From an uncultured Slackia sp. (GTDB taxonomy: Bacteria > Actinomycetota > Coriobacteriia > Coriobacteriales > Eggerthellaceae), in contig USEQ01000062.1 of assembly GCA_900553655.1 (NCBI GenBank), positions 1 to 7,116 on the forward strand: a stretch of DNA of 7,116 bases. The letters run 5' to 3'. Both the position numbers and the translations under genes were made by a program. Positions 1 to 5,794 of the stretch are shown here, piece after piece. Below the pieces are notes generated by a model. It saw only the letters and a list, made by a program, of their open reading frames with translations, was not told the origin of the DNA and did not search any database. Each line of letters starts with the position of its first letter. Positions within the stretch are counted from its first letter, which is position 1.

Positions 1-36
1 ACCATGCGCAAACGCTTCGAAAACCGACGCTGAAAC

Positions 37-72
37 AAGAGAACGGCCCCGAAGCTTCGGGGCCGTTCTCTT
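37..72. terminator. Perfect 36-bp palindrome, probable bidirectional terminator after metQ
   Basis: Positions 37-54 are the exact reverse complement of 55-72. As RNA this can form a 16-bp stem around an AGCU loop, with a GC-rich core (CGGCCCC/GGGGCCG). On the plus strand it runs into a pyrimidine-rich tail (TTCTCTTTCTC), and on the minus strand into TCTTGTTTC, so it could stop transcription from both sides. It lies about 50 bp past the metQ stop codon. The first 33 bases of the window are open in one plus-strand frame that ends in TGA at 31-33, just before the palindrome. A convergent gene from the left is therefore possible, but too little of it is visible to annotate. Confidence 0.8.
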
Positions 73-123
73 TCTCAAGAGCGCCTGCGGTGAGCAGATC
101 GCAAATTGGCTATGCCGTATTCG

Positions 124-984
124 CTACGCCTTCAAATCGTCACCGCCGGCGGTTTTGCCGGGATAGAGGCACAGCGGCTCGAAATGAATCTTCGCCACGC
201 CGACGAGGTCGGTGCCGTTCTGGGCGTTGTAATCGTCGAGATACGGCTGATGCTGGAAGTAGTTGGCATCAAGATCGCCCTCGGACAAGGCGACGTTAGG
301 CTGCACGTAGTCGGTGAACTCGGTGATTTCGAGCGTCCAGCCCTTCTCGGCCAAAAGCTCTTTCACCTGGTTGAGAATCTCTGCGTGGGGGGCGGGAGAA
401 GCACCCACTGTGATGGTGGTGTCATCGCCTTCCGCCTGAGGAATCTCGCCGGCTTCGCCGGATTCGAACGTGGCGACGACTGCGCCGTTATAGGTGGCGT
501 CGATGAAGTCTTTCACCGCATCGCTCTCAAGGGCGGCCAAAAGAGCCTTGGTCTTCGAAGAATCCTCTTCGCCGGAACGTACGGCGACGACGTTGCCGTA
601 CTCGACTGCGGCTTCAGAGGCGGAGTCCTCGGAAGCAAGCGCAGTGGCAGGGTCGATGTCGGCGCTGATGGCGTAATTGCCGTTGATGACGGCCATGTCG
701 ACGTCGGCCAGCATGCGCGGAAGGCTTGCCGCCTCGGCTTCAACGATTTCGATGTTGTACGGGTTGTCCGTGATGTCGTTTTTGGTGGCATTCAAGCCGA
801 CGCCGTCAGCGAGCTTGATGATGCCCTGGTCCTGCAGCAAAAGCAGAGCACGGGCCTCGTTGGTGGCGTCGGAGGGAACGGCGACCTGCTTCGCCGCGCC
901 GCCGCCGCAGCCGACCAGGGCTACGGCAAGACCGCAAGCTGCAACGGCGCTAGCGCATACAGCCGCAACTTTTTTAAATTTCAT
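124..984 (-). CDS. metQ: MetQ/NlpA-family methionine-binding lipoprotein, circularly permuted
   Basis: This is the substrate-binding lipoprotein of a methionine ABC importer, lipid-anchored outside the membrane and delivering ligand to MetI. It has 286 residues. The start at 984 is chosen because AGGAAGG lies just upstream and a signal peptide begins there; it ends in the lipobox LVGC (Cys26). The domain order is abnormal. Residues 32-173 match the usual C-terminal half (KQVAVPSDATNEARALLLLQ, then AVINGNYA, then YNGAVVATF). Residues 174-188 are a Glu/Gly-rich linker. Residues 189-286 match the usual N-terminal half (TITVGASPAPHAEIL, TDYVQPN, FQHQPYL, KIHFEP) and end in GDDLKA, where the family normally continues into K/Q-VAVP. 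E. coli MetQ, from memory, has the opposite order. Arg45, Asn101, Asn131, Tyr226 and FQH 243-245 sit in conserved, probably ligand-contacting motifs and are all present. Total length is close to the family norm, so nothing appears lost. It is the last gene of metN-metI-metQ, 159 bp after metI. Family assignment is firm. The permutation is seen directly by comparison with the remembered family order. Function is inferred. Confidence 0.93.
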   Translation of the reverse strand: MKFKKVAAVCASAVAACGLAVALVGCGGGAAKQVAVPSDATNEARALLLLQDQGIIKLADGVGLNATKNDITDNPYNIEIVEAEAASLPRMLADVDMAVINGNYAISADIDPATALASEDSASEAAVEYGNVVAVRSGEEDSSKTKALLAALESDAVKDFIDATYNGAVVATFESGEAGEIPQAEGDDTTITVGASPAPHAEILNQVKELLAEKGWTLEITEFTDYVQPNVALSEGDLDANYFQHQPYLDDYNAQNGTDLVGVAKIHFEPLCLYPGKTAGGDDLKA

Positions 985-1045
985 AGCTAAACCTTCCTGT
1001 GAAGTACGACGTCGAATCCTTCGGACACGAACGCCTGGTCCTGTA

Positions 1046-1106
1046 TCGGTACAACCGAACCTGCTGAGTCTCGATTCGTCTCGCAACCATGCTAACTGGC
1101 CAGCAT
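1046..1106 (-). other. Small hairpins in the metI-metQ spacer
   Basis: The 159-bp gap between the metI stop and the metQ start contains two small inverted repeats. One is at 1089-1106 (ATGCTGG, loop CCAG, TTAGCAT in the transcript; five Watson-Crick and two G-U pairs). The other is at 1046-1058 (TCGGT, loop TGT, ACCGA). Neither is followed by a U tract, so they are not obvious intrinsic terminators. They could stabilise or process the transcript so that metQ is made at a different level from metN and metI. I see no convincing promoter for metQ in the gap. Function is inference. Confidence 0.35.
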
Positions 1107-1143
1107 CCCTTGCCGCACCAGAAATGCCGCAAGAAGCAAATCG

Positions 1144-1821
1144 TTAACGCGAACGGTGGTCGATTTTGCGGGCGATTACATTCGCCAAACTCTGCGCGAG
1201 CTGAACGACCACGATGCAAAGCACGATCGCAACCACCATGACGTCGTCTTGGTAACGCTGATAGCCGTAGCGAATGGCGATGTCGCCGATGCCGCCCGCG
1301 CCGACGGTGCCCGCCATGGCGACGAAGCCGAACAGCGTGATGAAGGTGATGGAAAGGCCTCGAATCAAAGACGGCAAACTCTCGACCAAAAAGACCTTGC
1401 GGATGATCTGCCACGTAGACGCCCCGAAGCTCTGGGCGGCTTCCACCAGACCGCCGTCGATTTCGGCAAGGCTTTGCTCGACCATACGGGCGACGAACGG
1501 AGCGGCTGCAACCGTCAGAGGGACGATGGCGGCGGCAACGCCGAGAGAAGTGCCGACGATGGCACGCGTCATGGGAATCATGAAGACGATCAGGATGATG
1601 AACGGGATGGAACGGCCGATATTGACAAGCCAGCCCAAAACGCTGTTGAAGACGCGATGAGGATGAAGGCCGCCCGGAGCGGTAAGGATCAACAAAACGC
1701 CCAGGGGGATGCCTATGACGTAAGCGAACGCCGTGGAAAGAACGGTCATGACAACGGTGTCCCACGTGCCTTGGACCATGAGAGCGCCGTACTGATCGAT
1801 GAAAGACGTGATGGCCTCCAT
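1144..1821 (-). CDS. metI: Methionine ABC transporter permease MetI
   Basis: This is the membrane subunit of the methionine importer; two copies form the channel, work with two MetN ATPases and receive substrate from MetQ. It has 225 residues, close to the 217 of E. coli MetI. Hydrophobic segments lie at roughly residues 21-47, 62-84, 90-112, 154-175 and 193-213, fitting the five-helix MetI plan. The cytoplasmic coupling (EAA) loop is clear at about 126-146 (VEAAQSFGASTWQIIRKVFL) and docks on the ATPase. GFVAMAGTVGAGGIGD at about 165-180 is typical of the family. The start is fixed by a strong Shine-Dalgarno sequence, AAGGAGG, 8 bases upstream and inside the last codons of metN. Only 3 bp separate the metN stop from the metI start, so the two are almost certainly cotranscribed and probably translationally coupled. 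Confidence 0.96.
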   Translation of the reverse strand: MEAITSFIDQYGALMVQGTWDTVVMTVLSTAFAYVIGIPLGVLLILTAPGGLHPHRVFNSVLGWLVNIGRSIPFIILIVFMIPMTRAIVGTSLGVAAAIVPLTVAAAPFVARMVEQSLAEIDGGLVEAAQSFGASTWQIIRKVFLVESLPSLIRGLSITFITLFGFVAMAGTVGAGGIGDIAIRYGYQRYQDDVMVVAIVLCIVVVQLAQSLANVIARKIDHRSR

Positions 1822-1824
1822 GGC

Positions 1825-2616
1825 TTACGCCTCCTTAGAAGTTGCAGCGCGCGCTGCCTCGAATTCTTCAACAGACAGGCCGGAGTCGGCCGCGATAAGA
1901 CGACGCGTGGCGTCGCTTTGGGGATTGCCGAACACCTCGTCGGTCGCTCCCACCTCGGCAATGGCGCCCCCTTCGATGACGGCGACCTTGTTGCAGATCT
2001 GCTTGGCGACGGAGAGAGAATGCGTAATCACGACCATTGTGACCCCGAGCTCCTTGTTGATGTCACGAAGCAGGTCGAGAATCGCATGCGTCGTCATAGT
2101 GTCGAGCGCGCTCGTTGCTTCATCGCAGAGCATGATTTCGGGATTGTTGGCCAAGGCGCGCGCGATAGCCACGCGCTGCTGCTGACCTCCCGAGAGCTGG
2201 CTCGGGTAGTTGGCCGCCTTATCGGCAAGACCGACAAGCTCGAGCAGTTCGAGCGCTCGCTTTTCGGCGGTCGTCTTGTCCTCGCGACGCAGTTCGAGCG
2301 GAAACGTCACATTGCGCAGCACCGTTCGCTGTTGGAACAGGCTGAAGTTCTGAAAAATCATGCCGATCGACTCGCGAAGCCGGGAAAGCTCCTTCCCCCG
2401 ATACGTCGTGACGTCTTTGCCGTCTATGATCACAGAACCTTCGGTCGGACGCTCGAGCAGGTTGATGCAACGCACTAGCGTTGACTTGCCGGCGCCAGAC
2501 TGCCCGATAATACCGAATATATCGCCGCGCTCGACATGCAGGTTCACATCGCGCAATGCTTCATGAGAACCAGAGCGCCCGAAATACGTCTTGGACAAAT
2601 TGGTGAGATTAATCAT
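1825..2616 (-). CDS. metN: Methionine ABC transporter ATPase MetN, short form without NIL/C2 domain
   Basis: This is the ATP-hydrolysing subunit that powers the methionine importer at the cytoplasmic face. It has 263 residues. Walker A is GQSGAGKS at 38-45, the Q-loop is FQN at 88-90, and the signature LSGGQQQR is at 141-148. Walker B is IMLCDE at 161-166, the D-loop SALD follows, and the switch histidine is His199 (VITHS). After the ATPase core only a short helical tail remains (about 235-263). E. coli MetN has about 343 residues, with a C-terminal ferredoxin-like NIL/C2 domain that binds methionine and inhibits transport; that domain is absent here. The start at 2616 is preferred because the homology begins there (MINLTNLSKTYF) and GAGG lies 4 bases upstream, a rather tight spacing. 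In-frame Met codons further upstream lie in the leader region and show no family sequence. It is the first structural gene of the operon, behind the Met-rich leader peptide. Confidence 0.96.
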   Translation of the reverse strand: MINLTNLSKTYFGRSGSHEALRDVNLHVERGDIFGIIGQSGAGKSTLVRCINLLERPTEGSVIIDGKDVTTYRGKELSRLRESIGMIFQNFSLFQQRTVLRNVTFPLELRREDKTTAEKRALELLELVGLADKAANYPSQLSGGQQQRVAIARALANNPEIMLCDEATSALDTMTTHAILDLLRDINKELGVTMVVITHSLSVAKQICNKVAVIEGGAIAEVGATDEVFGNPQSDATRRLIAADSGLSVEEFEAARAATSKEA

Positions 2617-2620
2617 GATT

Positions 2621-2758
2621 CCTCGTACATATGTATGCGTTTCGTGACAAATGAATGCGGCTAGGCCGCCCGGAAGCTCAAGCCTGAGCGTCGGCGCACA
2701 CGCCAACAAGCCCAGGCTTGAGCATGTGCATCATCATGTTGGTCATGGTATGTACGAA
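2621..2758 (-). promoter_or_regulatory. Candidate long-range pairing that hides the metN ribosome-binding site
   Basis: In the transcript, UCGUACAUA (2757-2749, leader codons 5-8) is the exact reverse complement of UAUGUACGA (2631-2623). The latter runs into the metN Shine-Dalgarno GAGG (2624-2621). One G-U pair (2758 with 2622) extends the helix to 10 bp. If formed, it would block ribosome binding at metN. The upstream strand lies just before the leader's first internal Met codon, so a ribosome stalled there would cover it and free the site. The complementarity is seen directly; the regulatory role is inference. Confidence 0.5.
2676..2723 (-). promoter_or_regulatory. Stable two-part hairpin in the metN leader RNA
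   Basis: GCUCAAGCCUGGGC (2723-2710) pairs with GCUCAGGCUUGAGC (2689-2676), giving 14 bp with one G-U. Inside it, GUUGGCG (2707-2701) and CGCCGAC (2696-2690) form 7 bp around a UGUG loop. The hairpin starts at the last base of leader Met16, and its 3' arm contains the leader stop codon. A ribosome finishing the peptide would therefore open it, while one stalled early in the Met cluster would leave it intact. A competing smaller hairpin, CAAGC-CUGG-GCUUG (2720-2707), uses the same 5' arm. No U tract follows, so it is not a plain terminator. Just beyond lies GCGGC-CUA-GCCGC (2669-2657) followed by AUUCAUUUGU, at best a weak terminator. Confidence 0.7.
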
Positions 2759-2770
2759 TTCGAAACTCAT
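2678..2770 (-). CDS. Methionine-rich leader peptide of the metNIQ operon (30 aa)
   Basis: This short ORF lies between the promoter and metN. It starts ATG at 2770 and ends TGA at 2678-2680. Residues 1-8 are MSFEFVHT; the Met cluster follows at residues 9-16 (M-T-N-M-M-M-H-M); the tail ends in ...VCADAQA. Six of 30 residues are Met, five of them within eight codons, exactly upstream of a methionine importer operon. This fits the amino-acid leader peptides of classic attenuators (trp, his, leu). No Shine-Dalgarno is visible, but the -10 box ends 8 bases before the ATG, so the mRNA would start within about 2 bases of it. Leaderless translation, common in actinobacteria, is the likely mode. When charged Met-tRNA is scarce the ribosome should stall in the cluster and change the RNA fold ahead of metN. 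The ORF and its position are seen; expression and stalling are inferred. Confidence 0.75.
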   Translation of the reverse strand: MSFEFVHTMTNMMMHMLKPGLVGVCADAQA

Positions 2771-2778
2771 AGCGCTTT

Positions 2779-2806
2779 ATCATAGTGGATTGCCTTGAAC
2801 TGTCAA
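2779..2806 (-). promoter_or_regulatory. Promoter of the metNIQ operon
   Basis: Reading the minus strand, TTGACA (2806-2801) is a perfect -35 box. It is followed 16 bases later by TATGAT (2784-2779), a five-of-six -10 box. The predicted start is at about 2770-2772, on or just before the leader-peptide ATG. The promoter sits about 45 bp past the stop codon of the zinc-ribbon gene, marking the start of a separate transcription unit. Confidence 0.82.
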
Positions 2807-2849
2807 GCGAAAAGGCACAACCACGCCAACACGCATGGGCCAACGCCGC

Positions 2850-3773
2850 CTATGAAGCCCGCGTGGGCTCGGCTTGAGAATAGAGCTCGTCGTAGCGAGA
2901 CAGATACGTCTTCGCATCGCCGTCGGTATACTTGGCCAGAATCTCGGCCTTATGCTCAGAGGGAACATCGAAGGTCACGTCGAGCGCCCAGGCGTTGGTA
3001 AGCGCAGAGACACGGCCGATCTGGCACTCGTAAAGCTCCATCACTTTCCCCGCCTGCTCAACATAAGACGACCCCGACGGCATCTTCGCCGACTCCAAGC
3101 TTGCAAGATCGCTTGGAAGATCGCTCAGGACCTTGTCGGCAAACTCCTTCGAGGCGTTGCGCGTATCCATAGAACTCACCAGGAAGTCAGCGTTGAAGTC
3201 CTCGACGCATGTGCCTATGCGCTCATCGTAGGTATCGAGCTTTTCGTATGCCTCGGAAAGAAAATCATACGCCTGTTCTTCGGTCAGCTCGCTCGAAACC
3301 TTGTCATCGATCGTCGCCTGCTCCGACCCCGAAGTCGAAGACGGCTGAGGAGTCTGCTCGGTAGTCCCGCCCGAGGACTGATCCGTGCTGGCAACCTGCA
3401 AAGGCTCGCTCGATCCCGACTGCTTACCGTTCAGATACATTGTGCCCAACACTACGGCCACGACCAGAAGAACCGCAATGATGGCCCCGATGACGATGAA
3501 TGCAACATTGCGCTTCTTTTTCGCGCTGTCAAGGGAAAAGCGCTTCTGCTCGTTATCCGTGGGGACGACCACCGAATCCCGATCAAGACGAAGCGTTGCA
3601 TCCGCAGGCAGCTCTTTGCCGTCCACGATGCCGAAGCCGCGCAGGGCGTCAGACGCTTCGACCGCCTTCGAGCCGTCGATGGTGACGGTCTCGAGGATTC
3701 GCCCGCCGCATTCGCCGCAAAAGCGTGCACCGGGCTCCAAGGGAGCGCCGCACCACGTGCAAAACTTGGCCAT
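2850..3773 (-). CDS. Zinc-ribbon, single-pass membrane protein of unknown function
   Basis: I do not recognise a named gene. The 307-residue protein starts with a zinc-ribbon knuckle pair, Cys5-x2-Cys8 and Cys19-x2-Cys22, which probably binds one zinc ion. A short soluble stretch (30-84) precedes a basic KKKR (85-88) and one hydrophobic helix at about 89-113. The positive residues before the helix predict a cytoplasmic zinc ribbon and an outside C-terminus. A Ser/Thr/Gln-rich flexible linker (about 118-157) leads to a mostly helical outer domain (about 158-300) holding two cysteines, 189 and 250, that might form a disulfide. The architecture is common in actinobacteria and firmicutes, where functions are mostly unknown. 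Only 2 bp separate it from the era stop codon and GGGGAGG lies upstream of its ATG, so it is very likely in the era transcript. A role in sensing or cell-envelope work is speculation. Confidence 0.9.
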   Translation of the reverse strand: MAKFCTWCGAPLEPGARFCGECGGRILETVTIDGSKAVEASDALRGFGIVDGKELPADATLRLDRDSVVVPTDNEQKRFSLDSAKKKRNVAFIVIGAIIAVLLVVAVVLGTMYLNGKQSGSSEPLQVASTDQSSGGTTEQTPQPSSTSGSEQATIDDKVSSELTEEQAYDFLSEAYEKLDTYDERIGTCVEDFNADFLVSSMDTRNASKEFADKVLSDLPSDLASLESAKMPSGSSYVEQAGKVMELYECQIGRVSALTNAWALDVTFDVPSEHKAEILAKYTDGDAKTYLSRYDELYSQAEPTRAS

Positions 3774-3775
3774 GG

Positions 3776-4681
3776 CTAGATGCCCTCCCCATATCCGAAG
3801 CGGCGAATCTGATTCAAATCTCGACGCCAGTTCTTCTTAACCTTGACCTGCAGGTCGAGAAACACCTTGCAACCCAGCAGTTGCTCGAGGTCCTGACGGG
3901 CCTCTATACCGACCTGCTTGATGGCGCTTCCGCCTTTACCGATAATGATTCCTTTCTGGGAATCGCGTTCGACGTAAACCACCGCGTAGATCTTATACAT
4001 GTCCTTGCGACGTTCGTACTCGATTCCATCGGCAATGACGCCGATGGAATGCGGCACTTCATCGCGGAAGCTACGCAGAATCTTCTCGCGGATAAACTCG
4101 GCAACGAGGACTTCGAAGGGCTGGTCGGTGTCCATGTCGTCGGGAAACCATTTCGGGCCCTCGGGAAGCCAGCGAGAAACGGCATGTTCGAAGCCCTCGA
4201 CGTTGAAGCCCGACTTCGAAGAGAGCACGACCTCGTCGTCCCAACGACCCAGCGCGCGCGCAGCTTCAAGCTGAGAGATGATGACGTCTTTATCGACCAG
4301 GTCCGCCTTGGTTATGACAAGAATCTTACGCGCATGACGCACGGCGCGCACCTGAGCCGCGACCCATTCGTCGCCGCGGCCGATCGGCTTGCTCGCATCA
4401 ATCAGAAATGCAATGACGTCGACGTCTTCCATAGCCATGATGGCGCTGGTGTTGAGCTCTTCGCCCAACGCATCGTGAGGCTTATGCAGACCCGGGGTAT
4501 CTACCATGATCATCTGCATGTCCTCGCGCGTAACTATGGCGCGGAAGCGATGGCGGGTCGTCTGCGCCGTATTGGAGGTGATGGCCACCTTGTGGCCAAC
4601 AACCGCGTTGATCAGCGTGGATTTGCCGGCATTCGGTCGGCCGACGAGTGTCACGAATCCGCTTTTGAAAGAATTAGCCAT
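3776..4681 (-). CDS. era: GTPase Era, 30S ribosome assembly factor
   Basis: Era is an essential GTP-binding protein that binds the 3' end of 16S rRNA and helps mature the 30S subunit. It has 301 residues, the usual family length. G1 is GRPNAGKST (14-22), switch I holds TAQTTRHR (38-45), G3 is DTPG (61-64), and G4 is TKAD (124-127) where E. coli has NKVD. G5 is SSKSG (154-158). The C-terminal KH RNA-binding domain has its GxxG loop in IIIGKGGSAIK (245-255) and ends in the conserved basic NWRRDLNQIRRFGY. The start at 4681 is chosen because Era homology begins there and GGAG lies 9 bases upstream. A longer in-frame version from 4762 adds 27 residues without family resemblance. It follows phoH after a 96-bp gap that holds no gene, and precedes the zinc-ribbon gene by 2 bp. 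Confidence 0.97.
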   Translation of the reverse strand: MANSFKSGFVTLVGRPNAGKSTLINAVVGHKVAITSNTAQTTRHRFRAIVTREDMQMIMVDTPGLHKPHDALGEELNTSAIMAMEDVDVIAFLIDASKPIGRGDEWVAAQVRAVRHARKILVITKADLVDKDVIISQLEAARALGRWDDEVVLSSKSGFNVEGFEHAVSRWLPEGPKWFPDDMDTDQPFEVLVAEFIREKILRSFRDEVPHSIGVIADGIEYERRKDMYKIYAVVYVERDSQKGIIIGKGGSAIKQVGIEARQDLEQLLGCKVFLDLQVKVKKNWRRDLNQIRRFGYGEGI

Positions 4682-4777
4682 GAAAAGAATCTCCGTTTCT
4701 ATGATCAGCGGCACGAAGCCGAGTCTTACATCAGAGGCACTCGCCCGACGATGCGACGCCAAGCGAAGAACGCGGCG

Positions 4778-5788
4778 CTAGCCCTCGCCCGCCTCGTCTT
4801 CATCGGGGTCGTTCGAGCGCCTTTTCCGATCGCCGTCGCGTACGGCGGCGCGCTCGTAGGCTTCCACGATTCGAGCAACAAGGGAATGCCTGACGACGTC
4901 GCGACCGGTAAGGGTGCAAAACGCGATATCCTCGACGCCATCGAGGATACGCTGCACGCTTTTCAGGCCCGAAAGCCCGCGCGGCAGGTCGAGCTGGGTG
5001 ATGTCTCCCGTTACCACCATTTTTGAATTGAAGCCAAGGCGGGTAAGGAACATTTTCATCTGCTCGGGGGTCGTGTTCTGAGCCTCGTCCAAAATGATGA
5101 AGCTGTCATTGAAGGTGCGGCCGCGCATGAACGCCAACGGCGCGATTTCTATCACACCGCCCTCAATAAGCTCGCGCGCACGCTCCATGTCGGTCATGTC
5201 GAAAAGGGCATCGTAAAGCGGCCTGATGTAGGGATCGACCTTTTCGGTGAGCGTGCCGGGCAGAAATCCGAGGTTCTCCCCCGCCTCCACCACGGGACGA
5301 GTGAGGATGATGCGGTTGACGTCTTTGCGCTTGAGCGCCGCCACGGCCATCGCCATAGCCAGATAGGTTTTCCCCGTTCCCGCAGGGCCGATGCCGAACG
5401 TCACCGTATGGGAGCGAATAGCGTCGACATAGTGCTTTTGCCCAGCCGTTTTCGGACGTATGGCGCGTCCTCGGTACGTAAGCAGGATGTCCTCGCGCAG
5501 AAGGGAAGGCGCGAACTCCCCCTGCCGAAGAAGTTCGACCGCGCGTTCGGCATCCTCCACCGTAGGAACGGATCCCGAAGCGGCCATCTTTATAAGGTCA
5601 CCAAAAAGAGCCGTTAAGCTTTGGACCTCGAGCGAATCGCCCGAGAGCATGACGAGATTGCCGCGCACGGTGATCCGCGCGGCGAACGCCTTCTGTATCG
5701 TATGCAGCACGCAGTCTTGCGGACCGACGATCGCCGCCGCATCGATATGGTCAGGAATGGTGAGTGTTATGCGAGTATCGTCATGCAT
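4778..5788 (-). CDS. phoH: PhoH-family ATPase (PhoH/PhoL-like)
   Basis: This is a P-loop ATPase of the PhoH/YbeZ type, which is linked to RNA metabolism and usually encoded next to the endoribonuclease YbeY. It has 336 residues. The N-terminal ~110 residues form the small RNA-binding-like domain seen in this subgroup. Then come RPKTAGQKHYVDAI (111-124), Walker A GPAGTGKT (134-141), the ILTRPVVEAGENLGFLPG block (161-178), Walker B IILDEAQN (231-238), and VVTGDITQLDLPRG (258-271). The C-terminus (about 318-336) is a charged, probably disordered tail. The start at 5788 has no clear Shine-Dalgarno, but an extended -10 box sits 6 bases upstream, suggesting leaderless translation. An overlapping ATG at 5784 is out of frame. 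Its neighbour era follows 96 bp later; ybeY is not in between. Confidence 0.96.
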   Translation of the reverse strand: MHDDTRITLTIPDHIDAAAIVGPQDCVLHTIQKAFAARITVRGNLVMLSGDSLEVQSLTALFGDLIKMAASGSVPTVEDAERAVELLRQGEFAPSLLREDILLTYRGRAIRPKTAGQKHYVDAIRSHTVTFGIGPAGTGKTYLAMAMAVAALKRKDVNRIILTRPVVEAGENLGFLPGTLTEKVDPYIRPLYDALFDMTDMERARELIEGGVIEIAPLAFMRGRTFNDSFIILDEAQNTTPEQMKMFLTRLGFNSKMVVTGDITQLDLPRGLSGLKSVQRILDGVEDIAFCTLTGRDVVRHSLVARIVEAYERAAVRDGDRKRRSNDPDEDEAGEG

Positions 5789-5794
5789 GGGCGT

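Noticed and set aside
1..33. Possible end of a plus-strand gene (ten codons then TGA)
   Set aside because: Too short to identify, and other frames across the edge are also open. A minus-strand ATG at 3-5 is equally possible. Only the nearby palindrome hints at a convergent gene.
124..984. metQ as a pseudogene or a fusion of two partial genes
   Set aside because: Frame, start, ribosome-binding site, lipobox and the motifs of both halves are intact, and each half occurs once. A complete permuted protein is the simpler reading.
985..1086. Upstream extension of metQ to an ATG at 1086
   Set aside because: The added 34 residues are Arg-rich and would precede the signal peptide. The Shine-Dalgarno sequence and signal peptide both point to 984.
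1156..2478. Long open frame of 440 codons on the plus strand
   Set aside because: It is antisense to metI and metN, whose proteins carry full family motifs. Its translation is Arg/Asp/Gly-rich with no recognisable domain, typical of a shadow frame in GC-rich DNA. The same applies to plus-strand frames at 106-990, 2874-3779 and 3725-5026.
2657..2675. Strong intrinsic terminator between the leader peptide and metN
   Set aside because: The hairpin at 2657-2669 has only five pairs and a broken U run (AUUCAUUUGU). It could be a weak attenuator terminator but cannot be called one from sequence alone.
2617..2772. SAM riboswitch or T-box upstream of metN
   Set aside because: I could not find a T-box sequence (UGGN bulge with AGGGUGGNACCGCG) or the multi-helix SAM-I core; the leader is taken up by the Met-rich ORF and simple hairpins.
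4307..4318. Era G4 motif TKAD instead of NKxD as a defect
   Set aside because: T/N variation at this first position is known among GTPases and the key Lys and Asp are kept, so this is not evidence of loss of function.
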